Assembly: GCA_038040385.1 (NCBI GenBank)
Contig: JBBPII010000015.1
Span: 62,001 to 126,000 of the forward strand
Source of the DNA: Gilichinskyi gelida
Lineage (GTDB): Bacteria; Acidobacteriota; Thermoanaerobaculia; Gp7-AA8
Direction of reading: 5' to 3'
DNA: 64,000 bases
Shown piece by piece: positions 52,170-59,868 of the stretch (position 1 is its first letter; each line of letters begins with the position of its first letter). The position numbers were made by a program, and so were the translations under genes. The notes beneath the pieces are model-generated. The model ran no database searches. It was not told where the DNA came from and was given only the letters and a program-made list of their open reading frames with translations.

Positions 52170-53045
52170 ATGGACAAGCGATATTCAACGATCATCTTTG
52201 TCCCGCACGCGCGGGCCAAATTCAGGAAGTTGAAGGTTTCGCACCGCCTGCTCTTCTCCCTCCTTTCGGTCGTGACTTCCTCCCTCTGCCTGTCCAGCTT
52301 CTTCTCGGTTCAGTACTTCACTTCTCTTTCACAGACTCACGAGCTCTCCAAGTTGAAGCGCGAGAATCGCGAGCTGCAGACCGCCAACGAACAGTTCAGC
52401 AAATCGGTCGAGTCGCTGCGCACGCAGCTCGTCACCGTCGAAGACCGCACGCACAAGCTGGCCATCATCGCCGGCATCGGCAGCCTCGATGAAGGCAGCC
52501 AGGGCGGCGTCGGCGGTATCCGTCCCGCCGACCTCGGCGAGAACCCCTACCGCGACGATCTCGACAAGATGTCGCTGCGCTCGCACCGCATCGACAGCGA
52601 TCTCTCGGTCCTCGAACAGAAGTTCGTCGCGCAGTCGCAGCTTCTCTCCTCGACGCCGTCGATCGCGCCGGTGCACGGCATCCTCACCGACGGCTTCGGC
52701 GGCCGCTCCGATCCGTTCACCGGCGAGCCGGGAACGCACAACGCCATCGACATCAGCTCCGCGGTGGGACAGGCCGTGCGCGCGCCCGCCGACGGCATCG
52801 TGGTCAAGTCCGAATGGGCCAACGGCTACGGCAACGTGATCTACATCTCCCACGGCTACGGCTACTCGACGCGCTACGGCCACCTGTCGTCTTTCGCGGT
52901 GCGCCCCGGACAGCGCGTCAAGCGCGGCGACATCCTCGGCCACGTCGGCTCCACCGGCCGCTCCACCGGCCCGCACCTCCACTACGAGGTACGGCTCAAC
53001 AACAACGCGGTGAATCCGCTGGTGTACATCCTGAACGCGTTCTAG
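52170..53045 (+). CDS. M23-family peptidoglycan endopeptidase (LytM-like)
   Basis: A 291-residue protein from ATG 52170 with AGGAG five bases upstream. A basic N-terminus (MDKRYSTIIFVPHARAKFRK) leads to a membrane helix (about 28-52), a coiled coil (about 60-110, LKRENRELQTANEQF) and the LytM domain (about 170-290) with metal ligands in HNAIDISS and HLHYEVRL. It should sit in the inner membrane with the catalytic domain in the periplasm. It may cut peptide cross-links or act as an activator like EnvC, but the ligands look intact, favouring an active enzyme. Confidence 0.9.
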   Translation: MDKRYSTIIFVPHARAKFRKLKVSHRLLFSLLSVVTSSLCLSSFFSVQYFTSLSQTHELSKLKRENRELQTANEQFSKSVESLRTQLVTVEDRTHKLAIIAGIGSLDEGSQGGVGGIRPADLGENPYRDDLDKMSLRSHRIDSDLSVLEQKFVAQSQLLSSTPSIAPVHGILTDGFGGRSDPFTGEPGTHNAIDISSAVGQAVRAPADGIVVKSEWANGYGNVIYISHGYGYSTRYGHLSSFAVRPGQRVKRGDILGHVGSTGRSTGPHLHYEVRLNNNAVNPLVYILNAF

Positions 53046-53132
53046 CTCACCACTCGCGCGACTGTTTGGTATCCTCGACTGAAGAGGGGGGTGTTTCATT
53101 GTTTCCATCACCCCTGAAACAGGGAGGATTCA

Positions 53133-53990
53133 ATGCGCCTTGCCACCGCGGTTTTCGCACTCGTTGCTCTCGTGTGTTTCGTCTCCCCCTCTGCGGCGCA
53201 GGAGCAAGACCCCGTCGCCGCGCGGATCGACCAATGGATGCAGCGGCTGGTACCCACGTCATCCGCGATCGAGCCAAATACGCATGAATGCGCGTTCCAC
53301 ACGAACCTGTCCTGCAACACCACTGTGGCTGACACGGTGAACATCTTCGGCTGCCGAACGGACAACTTCGGCTACTTCAACATGCACCGCTTCTTCATCG
53401 ACGCGAACACGAAGATCACGCTGTCGATGCAGAGCTTCAGCTTCTCGTCACTGCTGATTCTGACCAACGACGCGGCGACGGCCGTTCTCGCCAGCGCCAA
53501 CGCGCCGAGTGGTGGCACGGCCACCGCTAGCTACACCACGCTGTCGGCAGGCTATTACCTCGCGCTCGCCGGACCGGTCGCCGATTTGGCGACAGGTAAC
53601 TACGCCCTCAGCATGACGTGCACGAAAGTCTCGACCGGCGCGTGCACCCCTAGCTCGACGACGATGTGCCTCAACAACGATCGTTTCGCAGTATCGGCGA
53701 CTTGGCGCACGACTAATGGAAACAGCGGCAACGGACAGGCGGTCCGTCTGAGCTCGGACACCGGCTACTTCACCTTCTTCAGTGCCTCGAACGTTGAAGT
53801 CGTCATCAAAGTGCTGAATGCCTGCGGCCTGAATTCGAAGTATTGGGTCTTCGCCGGAGGTCTGACCGACGTGGCGGTGACGTTGACGGTGCGAGACACG
53901 AAGAGCGGAACGGTGAAGACGTACAACAATCCACTCGGCCTGGCGTTCCAGCCCATCCAGGACACGAGCGCGCTGGGAGTGTGTCCGTAG
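53133..53990 (+). CDS. Secreted protein with conserved C-terminal beta domain
   Basis: A 285-residue exported protein: signal peptide MRLATAVFALVALVCFVSPS, good ribosome-binding site GGGAGGA. The N-terminal half has paired cysteines (HECAFHTNLSCNTT, FGCRTDNFG) and a jelly-roll-like pattern. The C-terminal half (about 172-285: MCLNNDRFAVSATWRT, GYFTFFSASNVEVVIKVLNA, WVFAGGLTDVAVTLTVRD, FQPIQDTSALGVCP) is a domain I recall from many secreted acidobacterial proteins. Function unknown. It is bounded by a pseudogene. Confidence 0.75.
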   Translation: MRLATAVFALVALVCFVSPSAAQEQDPVAARIDQWMQRLVPTSSAIEPNTHECAFHTNLSCNTTVADTVNIFGCRTDNFGYFNMHRFFIDANTKITLSMQSFSFSSLLILTNDAATAVLASANAPSGGTATASYTTLSAGYYLALAGPVADLATGNYALSMTCTKVSTGACTPSSTTMCLNNDRFAVSATWRTTNGNSGNGQAVRLSSDTGYFTFFSASNVEVVIKVLNACGLNSKYWVFAGGLTDVAVTLTVRDTKSGTVKTYNNPLGLAFQPIQDTSALGVCP

Positions 53991-54310
53991 ACGGCGTCAG
54001 AACAATCGCCGCCCCACCATCCCCTGCGTCTTCCTCGTTGGTGAAGATCCAGCCGACGATGTCGTCGGGGATTGCGGGGCACGCCGCGCAGCGCGTCGGG
54101 GACGAAGATGTTCCCCCACTCGCCGACCAGCCGCGGGCCGTTGATCTCGTCCTTCAGGAAGTCGATTGCCTCGCGCACCTCGTCTTCTCGGAGGGAAGCG
54201 ATGACGATCGTTTTGGGGTCGAGCTCGCGCGCCACTTCGCGCGCCGCCTGCAGACCAACCATTCCTGCCCCGCCGAGAATGAGGACTGTCTCGGCGATGC
54301 GGCTAGGCAT
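53991..54310 (-). pseudogene. Truncated NAD(P)-binding dehydrogenase/epimerase remnant
   Basis: From ATG 54310 the first 74 residues are a good Rossmann start, with LILGGAGMVGLQAAREVARE and GEWGNIFVPDALRG. The frame then becomes VPRNPRRHRRLDLHQRGRRR, unlike a protein. In the alternative frame the same DNA reads PDDIVGWIFTNEEDAGDGGA, a plausible piece of a folded domain, so a frame-changing deletion is likely. The frame only ends by running into the antisense of the next gene. Resembles saccharopine-dehydrogenase-like or epimerase proteins. Its ATG was created by the neighbouring family A insertion. Confidence 0.65.
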
Positions 54311-54412
54311 CTTCCGTCATCCTGAGCGCAGCGAAGGATCTCCGTCGCGCCGCCTGAGATCCTTCGCCGTCTTCGCGGCTCAGGATGACGGCGCTCGCGA
54401 TGCGGCTAGGCA
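54294..54412. repeat. Family A element bounded by a 16-bp direct repeat
   Basis: The sequence gcgatgcggctaggca occurs at 54294-54309 and again at 54397-54412. Between them lie 87 bases that hold a 77-base family A palindrome (CCGTCATCCTGAGCG...GCTCAGGATGACGG). This looks like a target-site duplication. The right copy ends the trxB gene (its TAG) and the left copy begins the pseudogene. Confidence 0.88.
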
Positions 54413-55395
54413 ATCCGCTCCTCCTCCCCTGCCGGGAGGTCCCACCTTTCGGTGATGCGCTCGTGCGTCAGCCAGCGCTCGCAGTCGAGCGCCGCCTCGC
54501 AGCCGGTGCCCGCCGCGGTCACGGCCTGGCGGTAGACGTGGTCGACGGCGTCGCCGCAGGCGAAGACGCCCTGGATGTTCGTCACCGTCGAGTTGTGGTG
54601 CGGCAGGACGATGTAGCCGCGCTCGTCGAGCTCGATCTGCCCCTCGTACACCTTCGTGTTCGGGATGTGTCCGATGGCCACGAAGAGGCCCTGAGCGTTC
54701 ATGTCGCTCGGCGCGTTCGTCTTGAGATTGCGGATCTTGAGCGAGGTCACGCCGCCTTCTTTCGTGCCGATCACTTCCTCGACGGTCGAGTCGAAGACGA
54801 AGTCGATCTTCGGATTGCCGCGCGCGCGCTCCTGCATGATCTTCGAGGCCCGCAGCGCGGCTCGGCGGTGGACGACGGTGACCTTCGAGGCGAACTTGGT
54901 CAGGAAGGTCGCCTCCTCCATGGCCGAGTCGCCGCCGCCGACGACCACGATCTCCTTCCCCTTGAAGAAGAAGCCGTCGCAGGTCGCGCAGTACGACACG
55001 CCGAATCCCTGCAGCGCTTTTTCCGACGGCAGGCCGAGCTGCATGGCCGACGCGCCCGCCGCGATGATCAGCGCGTCGCACTCGTACTCGCGCTGATCGG
55101 TGGTGACGACGAAGGGATGGGTGCGCAGGTTGACGCTCTCCACCTGCTCCATCTTGAAGACCGCGCCGAAGCGCTCGGCCTGCTGGCGCATCAGGTCCAT
55201 CAGCTTCGGGCCGAGGATGCCTTCGGGAAAGCCGGGGTAATTCTCGACGTCGGTGGTGATGGTGAGCTGCCCGCCGGGCTGTAAGCCCTCGAGGACCAGC
55301 GGCGCCAGATTGGCGCGGGAGAGATAGATCGCCGCGGTGCAGCCGGCGGGGCCGGAGCCGACGACGATGACCCGAAAGTTGGTGGTCCGTTCCAT
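54406..55395 (-). CDS. trxB: Thioredoxin reductase
   Basis: A 329-residue flavoenzyme. The FAD site is VVGSGPAGCTAAIYL (10-24), the redox pair is in SYCATCDGFFF (about 136-146), the NADPH site is VVVGGGDSAMEEATFL, and the C-terminal FAD motif is GVFACGDAVDHVYRQ. It reduces thioredoxin with NADPH and would feed DsbD encoded 40 kb away. I chose the ATG at 55395 (MERTTNFRV); one four residues earlier is possible. Its stop lies in the 16-bp duplicated sequence of the family A insertion. Confidence 0.95.
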   Translation of the reverse strand: MERTTNFRVIVVGSGPAGCTAAIYLSRANLAPLVLEGLQPGGQLTITTDVENYPGFPEGILGPKLMDLMRQQAERFGAVFKMEQVESVNLRTHPFVVTTDQREYECDALIIAAGASAMQLGLPSEKALQGFGVSYCATCDGFFFKGKEIVVVGGGDSAMEEATFLTKFASKVTVVHRRAALRASKIMQERARGNPKIDFVFDSTVEEVIGTKEGGVTSLKIRNLKTNAPSDMNAQGLFVAIGHIPNTKVYEGQIELDERGYIVLPHHNSTVTNIQGVFACGDAVDHVYRQAVTAAGTGCEAALDCERWLTHERITERWDLPAGEEERIA

Positions 55396-55426
55396 GGCGG
55401 CGCGCATTCTACCGCGCGGCCGGACC

Positions 55427-56524
55427 TCACTTCAGGGCACGCAGCAACTCCTCCCCCACCACGCGCTTCTGCCACTCGCGCATGGCGGGCACGTCCAGCG
55501 TCCCCGCTTCCGCCACCGCGGTGAGGACGTGGCGCGGCGCGAGGACGGCGGGGTCGATCTTCAGCTCCTTGACCACCTTGTCCCGCGCCGCCTTCAGCTT
55601 GTTGACGCGCGATTCGAGTGTCTTGTCGCGCATCCACGCCCTGGCCTCGGCCTTTTGCGGCAACGCGTTCTCGTCGATGGCGAGGGCCTCGCGGACGATG
55701 CGCACGATGTCGCGGCCGTAGCGCGCGCGCTGCGAAGAAGGAATCACTTTGACGCTCTCCAGATCGACCGGCGTGGACGGTTTGAGGCGGGCGGTCTCGA
55801 GGATGATCTCGTTGCTGAAGATCTTGAACGGCGGGCGGTCGGCCTTCCGCGCCAGCGCGTCGCGCAGGTCGTAGAGGCGCTGCACGATGCCCAGTGCGCG
55901 GCGGTCGAGCGCGCCGAGGCCTTTCATCCGCCGAAACGGCTCCTCGACCTCTTCCTTCTCGAAGCGGACGTTCTCCAGCCGCCCGAACTCCTCGAGCGCC
56001 CACTCCCACCGCCCGAGCGCCTCGAGCTCCGCGCGCAGCTTCTCCGCCAGCGCGATGAGATGCCGGGTGTCGGTGGCCGCGTACTCGAGCATGTTCCGCG
56101 TCAGCGGACGCATCGCCCAGTCGGCGCGCTGGTGCGACTTGTCCACCTTGACCCCGAAGTGCCGCTCGAGCAGCGCGGCCAATCCGATGCCCTCGTATCC
56201 CAGGAGCTGCGCGGCGACGCTGGTGTCGATGAGATTGGAGATGGTGTAGCCGAAATCGCGGTTGAGGATGCGGAGGTCGTAGTCGGCGCCGTGGAGGACT
56301 TTGAGGATGCTGCGATCGGCGAGCACGGCGCCGAACGGCGCAAGGTCGAGTTTCTTCAGCGGGTCGACGATGAGGTCGTCGTCCGCCGTCGAGAGCTGGA
56401 TCAGGCACACTTTGTCAAAGTACGAGTGCAGCGAATCGGCCTCCGTGTCCACGGCGATGACCGGCTGCGCGGCGACGCGCGTCATCGCCCGCTCGAACGG
56501 CTCCTGTTGATCGATGAAGATCAA
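55427..56524 (-). CDS. rnd: Ribonuclease D
   Basis: A 365-residue DEDDy exonuclease. Motif I: AVDTEADSLHSYFDKVCLIQ. Motif II: LHGADYDLRIL. Motif III: MLEYAATDTRHLI, with the tyrosine of DEDDy. The HRDC domain is about 205-290. It trims the 3' ends of tRNA precursors and other RNAs. I chose the TTG at 56524, which overlaps the stop of the upstream gene (TTGA); reading further upstream runs antisense to other genes. Confidence 0.92.
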   Translation of the reverse strand: MIFIDQQEPFERAMTRVAAQPVIAVDTEADSLHSYFDKVCLIQLSTADDDLIVDPLKKLDLAPFGAVLADRSILKVLHGADYDLRILNRDFGYTISNLIDTSVAAQLLGYEGIGLAALLERHFGVKVDKSHQRADWAMRPLTRNMLEYAATDTRHLIALAEKLRAELEALGRWEWALEEFGRLENVRFEKEEVEEPFRRMKGLGALDRRALGIVQRLYDLRDALARKADRPPFKIFSNEIILETARLKPSTPVDLESVKVIPSSQRARYGRDIVRIVREALAIDENALPQKAEARAWMRDKTLESRVNKLKAARDKVVKELKIDPAVLAPRHVLTAVAEAGTLDVPAMREWQKRVVGEELLRALK

Positions 56525-57042
56525 ACGACCATCGCTCCCAATCCGATCGAGGTCAGCTTCTCGTTGTACAGCGCGCGGTCGAACTCCGCACTCGCCGCCA
56601 GGCGTCGCACCGCGTCGTCGTCCTCGGACATCTTCAGCATCAGCGCCAGATCCTCCGCCGCCGGCACGCGCAGCTCGCGGTCGCCGCACTGCGCGGCGCG
56701 TGCGGCGCCGAACATCCTCGCGTAGAGCGCATTCGAGGCCACCAGCACGTGGACGCGGACCTCTTCGAACGCCAGCGGAACCAGGTCGAGCTCCTCGGTG
56801 CGCGCGATCTCCTCGCGGTCGACGCCGAAGCCGCGATTGTTGGCCATCATCGCCACATTGTTCTTCTGCTGCGGCTGCATCAGTCCGAGGACGTCGACGG
56901 GGCCGGCGTCGACGAGACCGCCGAGCCACGCCGCGCGGGCGACGTCGCCGACGAAGAGATGTTCGATGCGTTGTTTGGCCAGGAGATCGTCGACGGCGGC
57001 GATGGCGCGCGCGTGCGCCGGGGCGGCGCGGATGGTCAGCAC
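56521..57042 (-). CDS. Nucleotidyltransferase-like hypothetical protein
   Basis: A 173-residue protein, probable start GTG 57042 (VLTIRAAPAHARAIAAVDDL). The pattern VGDVARAAWLGGLVDAGPVD, then VRVHVLVASNALYARMFG and VPAAEDLALMLKMSEDDD resembles minimal nucleotidyltransferase-fold proteins such as those in MNT-type toxin-antitoxin or DUF families, but the usual GS and DxD residues are not clear, so it may be a degenerate, non-catalytic member. It is directly followed by rnd with a four-base overlap and is divergent from recQ. Confidence 0.55.
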   Translation of the reverse strand: MLTIRAAPAHARAIAAVDDLLAKQRIEHLFVGDVARAAWLGGLVDAGPVDVLGLMQPQQKNNVAMMANNRGFGVDREEIARTEELDLVPLAFEEVRVHVLVASNALYARMFGAARAAQCGDRELRVPAAEDLALMLKMSEDDDAVRRLAASAEFDRALYNEKLTSIGLGAMVV

Positions 57043-57064
57043 GGCGCGGATTGTAGAATGTCTC

Positions 57065-58864
57065 GTGCTCCTCGACGTCATCTCCCGCCACTGGGGCTAC
57101 GACTCGTTCCGGCCTCTTCAGCAGGAGGCGATGACGGCCTCCCTGGAGGGACGCGACTCGCTGGTGGTCATGCCCACCGGCGGCGGCAAATCGCTCTGCT
57201 ACCAGGCGCCCGCGCTGCTGAAGGACCACGTCACCGTCGTCGTCTCGCCGCTCATCTCCTTGATGAAGGACCAGGTTGACGGTCTCCGGGAGTGTGGTGT
57301 CGGCGCGGCGCAGATGAACAGCTCGCAGCCATCCGACGAGCTACGAGCGGTAGAACGGGCCCTTTTCCGAGGCGATTTGAGGATGCTCTTCGTCTCGCCG
57401 GAGCGACTGGCCATCCCGTCGTTTCGCGAGCTGCTGCAGCGCGCGGGCGTGAAGACGTTCGCCATCGACGAGGCGCACTGCATCAGCCACTGGGGGCACG
57501 ATTTCCGTCCGGAGTACCGGCAGCTCCGCACGCTGCGCGAGGAGTTCGCCGGCGCGTCGTTCCACGCCTACACGGCGACGGCGACCGAGCAGGTGCGGAG
57601 CGACATCGCGCAGCAGCTCGCACTGCGCGACCCGGTGATTCTGGTGGGCGACTTCGACCGGCCGAATCTCACCTACCGCATCCTGCCGCGGCGCGAGGAG
57701 TGGAAGCAGGTCGTGGAGATCGTCGACCGCCACAAGAACGAGGCGGGGATCATCTACTGCATGCGGCGGAAGGACGTCGACACGCTGACGGCGAAGCTTC
57801 GCCGCGCCGGCTACGACGCGGTCGGCTACCACGCCGGACTCCCGCAGGAGGAGCGGCGCAGCGCGCAGGACGCCTTCGCCTCGGAGAAGACGGACCTCGT
57901 CGTGGCCACCGTGGCCTTCGGGATGGGCATCGACCGCTCCAACGTCCGCTTCATCCTCCACACGGCGATGCCGAAGTCGATCGAGCATTACCAGCAGGAG
58001 ACCGGCCGCGCCGGCCGCGATGGGCTGGAGGCGGAGTGCGCGCTGCTCTACTCCGCCGCAGACGCGATTCTTTGGAGGTCGATGATCGAGCGGCCGGTCG
58101 ACGATGCGGCGCCCGATCCGCGCTACGTGGCCACGGCGATCCGGCATCTCAACGACATCGACCGCTATTGCTCGGGCGTCATCTGCCGCCATCGCGCGCT
58201 GGTGGAGTATTTCGGCCAGCCCGCCACCCGCGAGACCTGCACCGCCTGCGACATCTGCCTCGGTGAGACCGAGGATGTTCCCGACGCGCTGATCGTGGCG
58301 CAGAAGATCCTGTCGTGCGTGGTGCGCGTCGGGCAGTCGTTCGGCGTGGGGCACGTCGTCTCCGTGCTGCGCGGTGAAGACAACGAGCGCGTTCGGCAGC
58401 GGCGTCATCAAGAGCTGACGACCTACGGGCTGCTGAAAGACTTCGGGAAGAACGAGATCCGCGACTGGATCTGGCAGCTCGTCGGGCAGGGGTATCTCGA
58501 GCAGACGAAGGATGAGTATCCCGTACTGCGGCTGACTCCCGCGGCGCGCCCGCTGCTGCGCGGCGACGCCGCGGTGCGCCTCCGCCAGCCGATCGCGCCG
58601 GCGAAGAAGCGCGAGCGGCGCGCTCCGGAGAGTCTCGCCGGCGTGGACGGGGATTTGTTCGAAGCGCTGCGGAAATGGCGCCGCAGCGAAGCCGCGGAGC
58701 GCGGCGTGCCCCCGTACGTCATCTTCAGCGACCGGACGCTGCGCGAGGTGGCGCGCGCCCGGCCGGAGACGCTGCACGCGCTGCGAGGGATCTACGGCAT
58801 CGGCGACGCGAAGCTCGACGCGTTCGGGCGAGCCGTGCTGGAGGTGGTGTCATCCCGAGCGTGA
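57065..58864 (+). CDS. recQ: ATP-dependent DNA helicase RecQ
   Basis: A 599-residue RecQ from GTG 57065. Motif I is MPTGGGKSLCYQAP, motif II DEAHCISHWGHDFRPEY, motif III TATATEQVR, motif VI QETGRAGRDG. The zinc site is CTACDIC with an upstream cysteine, followed by RQC (about 405-510) and a C-terminal HRDC-like domain (about 525-595). It unwinds DNA 3'-5' in recombination repair. The last four residues SSRA and the TGA stop come from a family A arm (58847-58880), so the natural C-terminus may have been altered. Confidence 0.95.
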   Translation: MLLDVISRHWGYDSFRPLQQEAMTASLEGRDSLVVMPTGGGKSLCYQAPALLKDHVTVVVSPLISLMKDQVDGLRECGVGAAQMNSSQPSDELRAVERALFRGDLRMLFVSPERLAIPSFRELLQRAGVKTFAIDEAHCISHWGHDFRPEYRQLRTLREEFAGASFHAYTATATEQVRSDIAQQLALRDPVILVGDFDRPNLTYRILPRREEWKQVVEIVDRHKNEAGIIYCMRRKDVDTLTAKLRRAGYDAVGYHAGLPQEERRSAQDAFASEKTDLVVATVAFGMGIDRSNVRFILHTAMPKSIEHYQQETGRAGRDGLEAECALLYSAADAILWRSMIERPVDDAAPDPRYVATAIRHLNDIDRYCSGVICRHRALVEYFGQPATRETCTACDICLGETEDVPDALIVAQKILSCVVRVGQSFGVGHVVSVLRGEDNERVRQRRHQELTTYGLLKDFGKNEIRDWIWQLVGQGYLEQTKDEYPVLRLTPAARPLLRGDAAVRLRQPIAPAKKRERRAPESLAGVDGDLFEALRKWRRSEAAERGVPPYVIFSDRTLREVARARPETLHALRGIYGIGDAKLDAFGRAVLEVVSSRA

Positions 58865-58880
58865 GCGAGGGATCGGTGTG
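58847..58880. repeat. Family A left arm flanking the GIY-YIG gene
   Basis: A 34-base arm (GTGTCATCCCGAGCGTGAG...GATCGGTGTG) that matches the inverse of 59219-59251 except for one extra base. It contributes the end of recQ. Confidence 0.92.
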
Positions 58881-58917
58881 GGTGGGTGGCGCGCTGCCCG
58901 CGGTAGAGTCAGGGATG

Positions 58918-58932
58918 CCGAGGTAGCCTCGG
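58918..58932. repeat. 15-bp palindrome upstream of the GIY-YIG gene
   Basis: CCGAGGTAGCCTCGG, four bases before the ATG. Its twin lies at 33267-33281 before the DUF559 nuclease gene. Confidence 0.8.
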
Positions 58933-58936
58933 TTCA

Positions 58937-59248
58937 ATGAAGCTTTACCACGTCTACATCCTCGCGAGCCTGAGAAGAGTCCTCTACATCGGCATCACAG
59001 GCGACCTGGAGAAGCGGCTCACCTATCACCGCACGATGGTGAATCCCAATGCCTTCACCGCGCAGTACGGGATCACGCGACTCGTGCATGTCGAGGAATT
59101 CACCGAAGTCGATCAAGCGATCCCAAGAGAGAAGGAACTGAAAGGATAGCGACGAGCAAAGAAGGTGCGGTTGATCGAGCGAGACAATCCAGACTGGGAT
59201 GATCTCGCGCCGCCCCTCCACACCGATCCCTCGCTACGCTCGGGATGA
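58937..59248 (+). pseudogene. GIY-YIG endonuclease in a family A element, interrupted by a stop codon
   Basis: Reads MKLYHVYILASLRRVLYIGI and TGDLEKRLTYH, the GIY-YIG core (HVYIL...LYIG, R in the KRL motif), then VHVEEFTEVDQAIPREKELKG. Residue 71 is a TAG at 59147-59149; the frame continues RRAKKVRLIERDNPDWDDLA to a TGA at 59246-59248. Family members usually have KGWRRAKK, so TGG changed to TAG. The truncated 70-residue form lacks the C-terminal helix and may be inactive. The last ten residues (LHTDPSLRSG) are encoded by the right family A arm. Nuclease and arms look like one unit of about 405 bp. Confidence 0.85.
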
Positions 59249-59251
59249 CAC
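59219..59251. repeat. Family A right arm flanking the GIY-YIG gene
   Basis: A 33-base arm, inverse of 58847-58880. It also encodes the last residues (VSSRA, TAG) of the membrane protein on the minus strand, exactly mirroring the end of recQ. Confidence 0.92.
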
Positions 59252-59779
59252 GCGGCGCATCTGCATGAGCAGCCACACCGCGATCACCAGCGACGCTGCC
59301 CCCGCCCCGAAGGCGACCACCTTCATCAGAAACGCCAAGACGTGATCGGCGGGCAGCATGTGCAGTTTTCCGAGGAGGTAGTGCCAGTCGTGCTCGAGGT
59401 CTTCCTGCGCGGCGAAGCCGACCAGCGGCAGGTCCCGCGCCCGCGCGTCGCCGACGTACGCCGACAACTCGTAGAGGCTGTACGACAGCCAGAAGCCGCC
59501 GACGGCCATGCCGAAGTAGTCCGGCTGGCGGTAGAAGACCACGATCACCGCGATGGGCACGGCGATCTGGAAGACGCTGCCCATCAGCACGGCGATGAAC
59601 TGCGGCGCCCAGCCGAACGCCAGGTGTCCCATCTCGTGAAAGCCGAGGGTGATGCCGTAGAAGATCGTCCAGCGTGTGGGATCACGGATCTTGAGGATCT
59701 CGATGTAGACGAGGATGAGCAGCAGCAGCGCGCGGGGGACCCACATGCGGCCGCGCGCCCAGTCGCGGGCGTCCTCCAA
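59234..59779 (-). CDS. Membrane protein with HEMGH motif (M50-like)
   Basis: About 181 residues with four or five membrane helices. The first helix-loop holds GITLGFHEMGHLAFGWAPQF, a zinc-peptidase HExxH in a membrane context like M50 site-2 proteases, though the second ligand motif is not clear. The last five residues, VSSRA, are encoded by a family A arm. The start is unsure: TTG 59779 or ATG 59746. A longer frame would read through a family C hairpin upstream (59785-59868) and is unlikely to be natural. Function unknown. Confidence 0.6.
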   Translation of the reverse strand: MEDARDWARGRMWVPRALLLLILVYIEILKIRDPTRWTIFYGITLGFHEMGHLAFGWAPQFIAVLMGSVFQIAVPIAVIVVFYRQPDYFGMAVGGFWLSYSLYELSAYVGDARARDLPLVGFAAQEDLEHDWHYLLGKLHMLPADHVLAFLMKVVAFGAGAASLVIAVWLLMQMRRVSSRA

Positions 59780-59784
59780 AAGCG

Positions 59785-59868
59785 CGGTTGCGAGGTCTCG
59801 GAGTCTCGAGGTCTCGGAGTCCCTCCCACCCCGAGACCGCGAGACCCCGAGACCCCGAGACCCCGTCA
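59785..59868. repeat. Family C hairpin of tandem 8-mers
   Basis: Left arm cggttgcg/aggtctcg/gagtctcg/aggtctcg; right arm gaccgcgagaccccgagacc and onward. It fills the gap between the decarboxylase stop (TGA, 59866-59868) and the start of the membrane protein gene. Confidence 0.88.
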
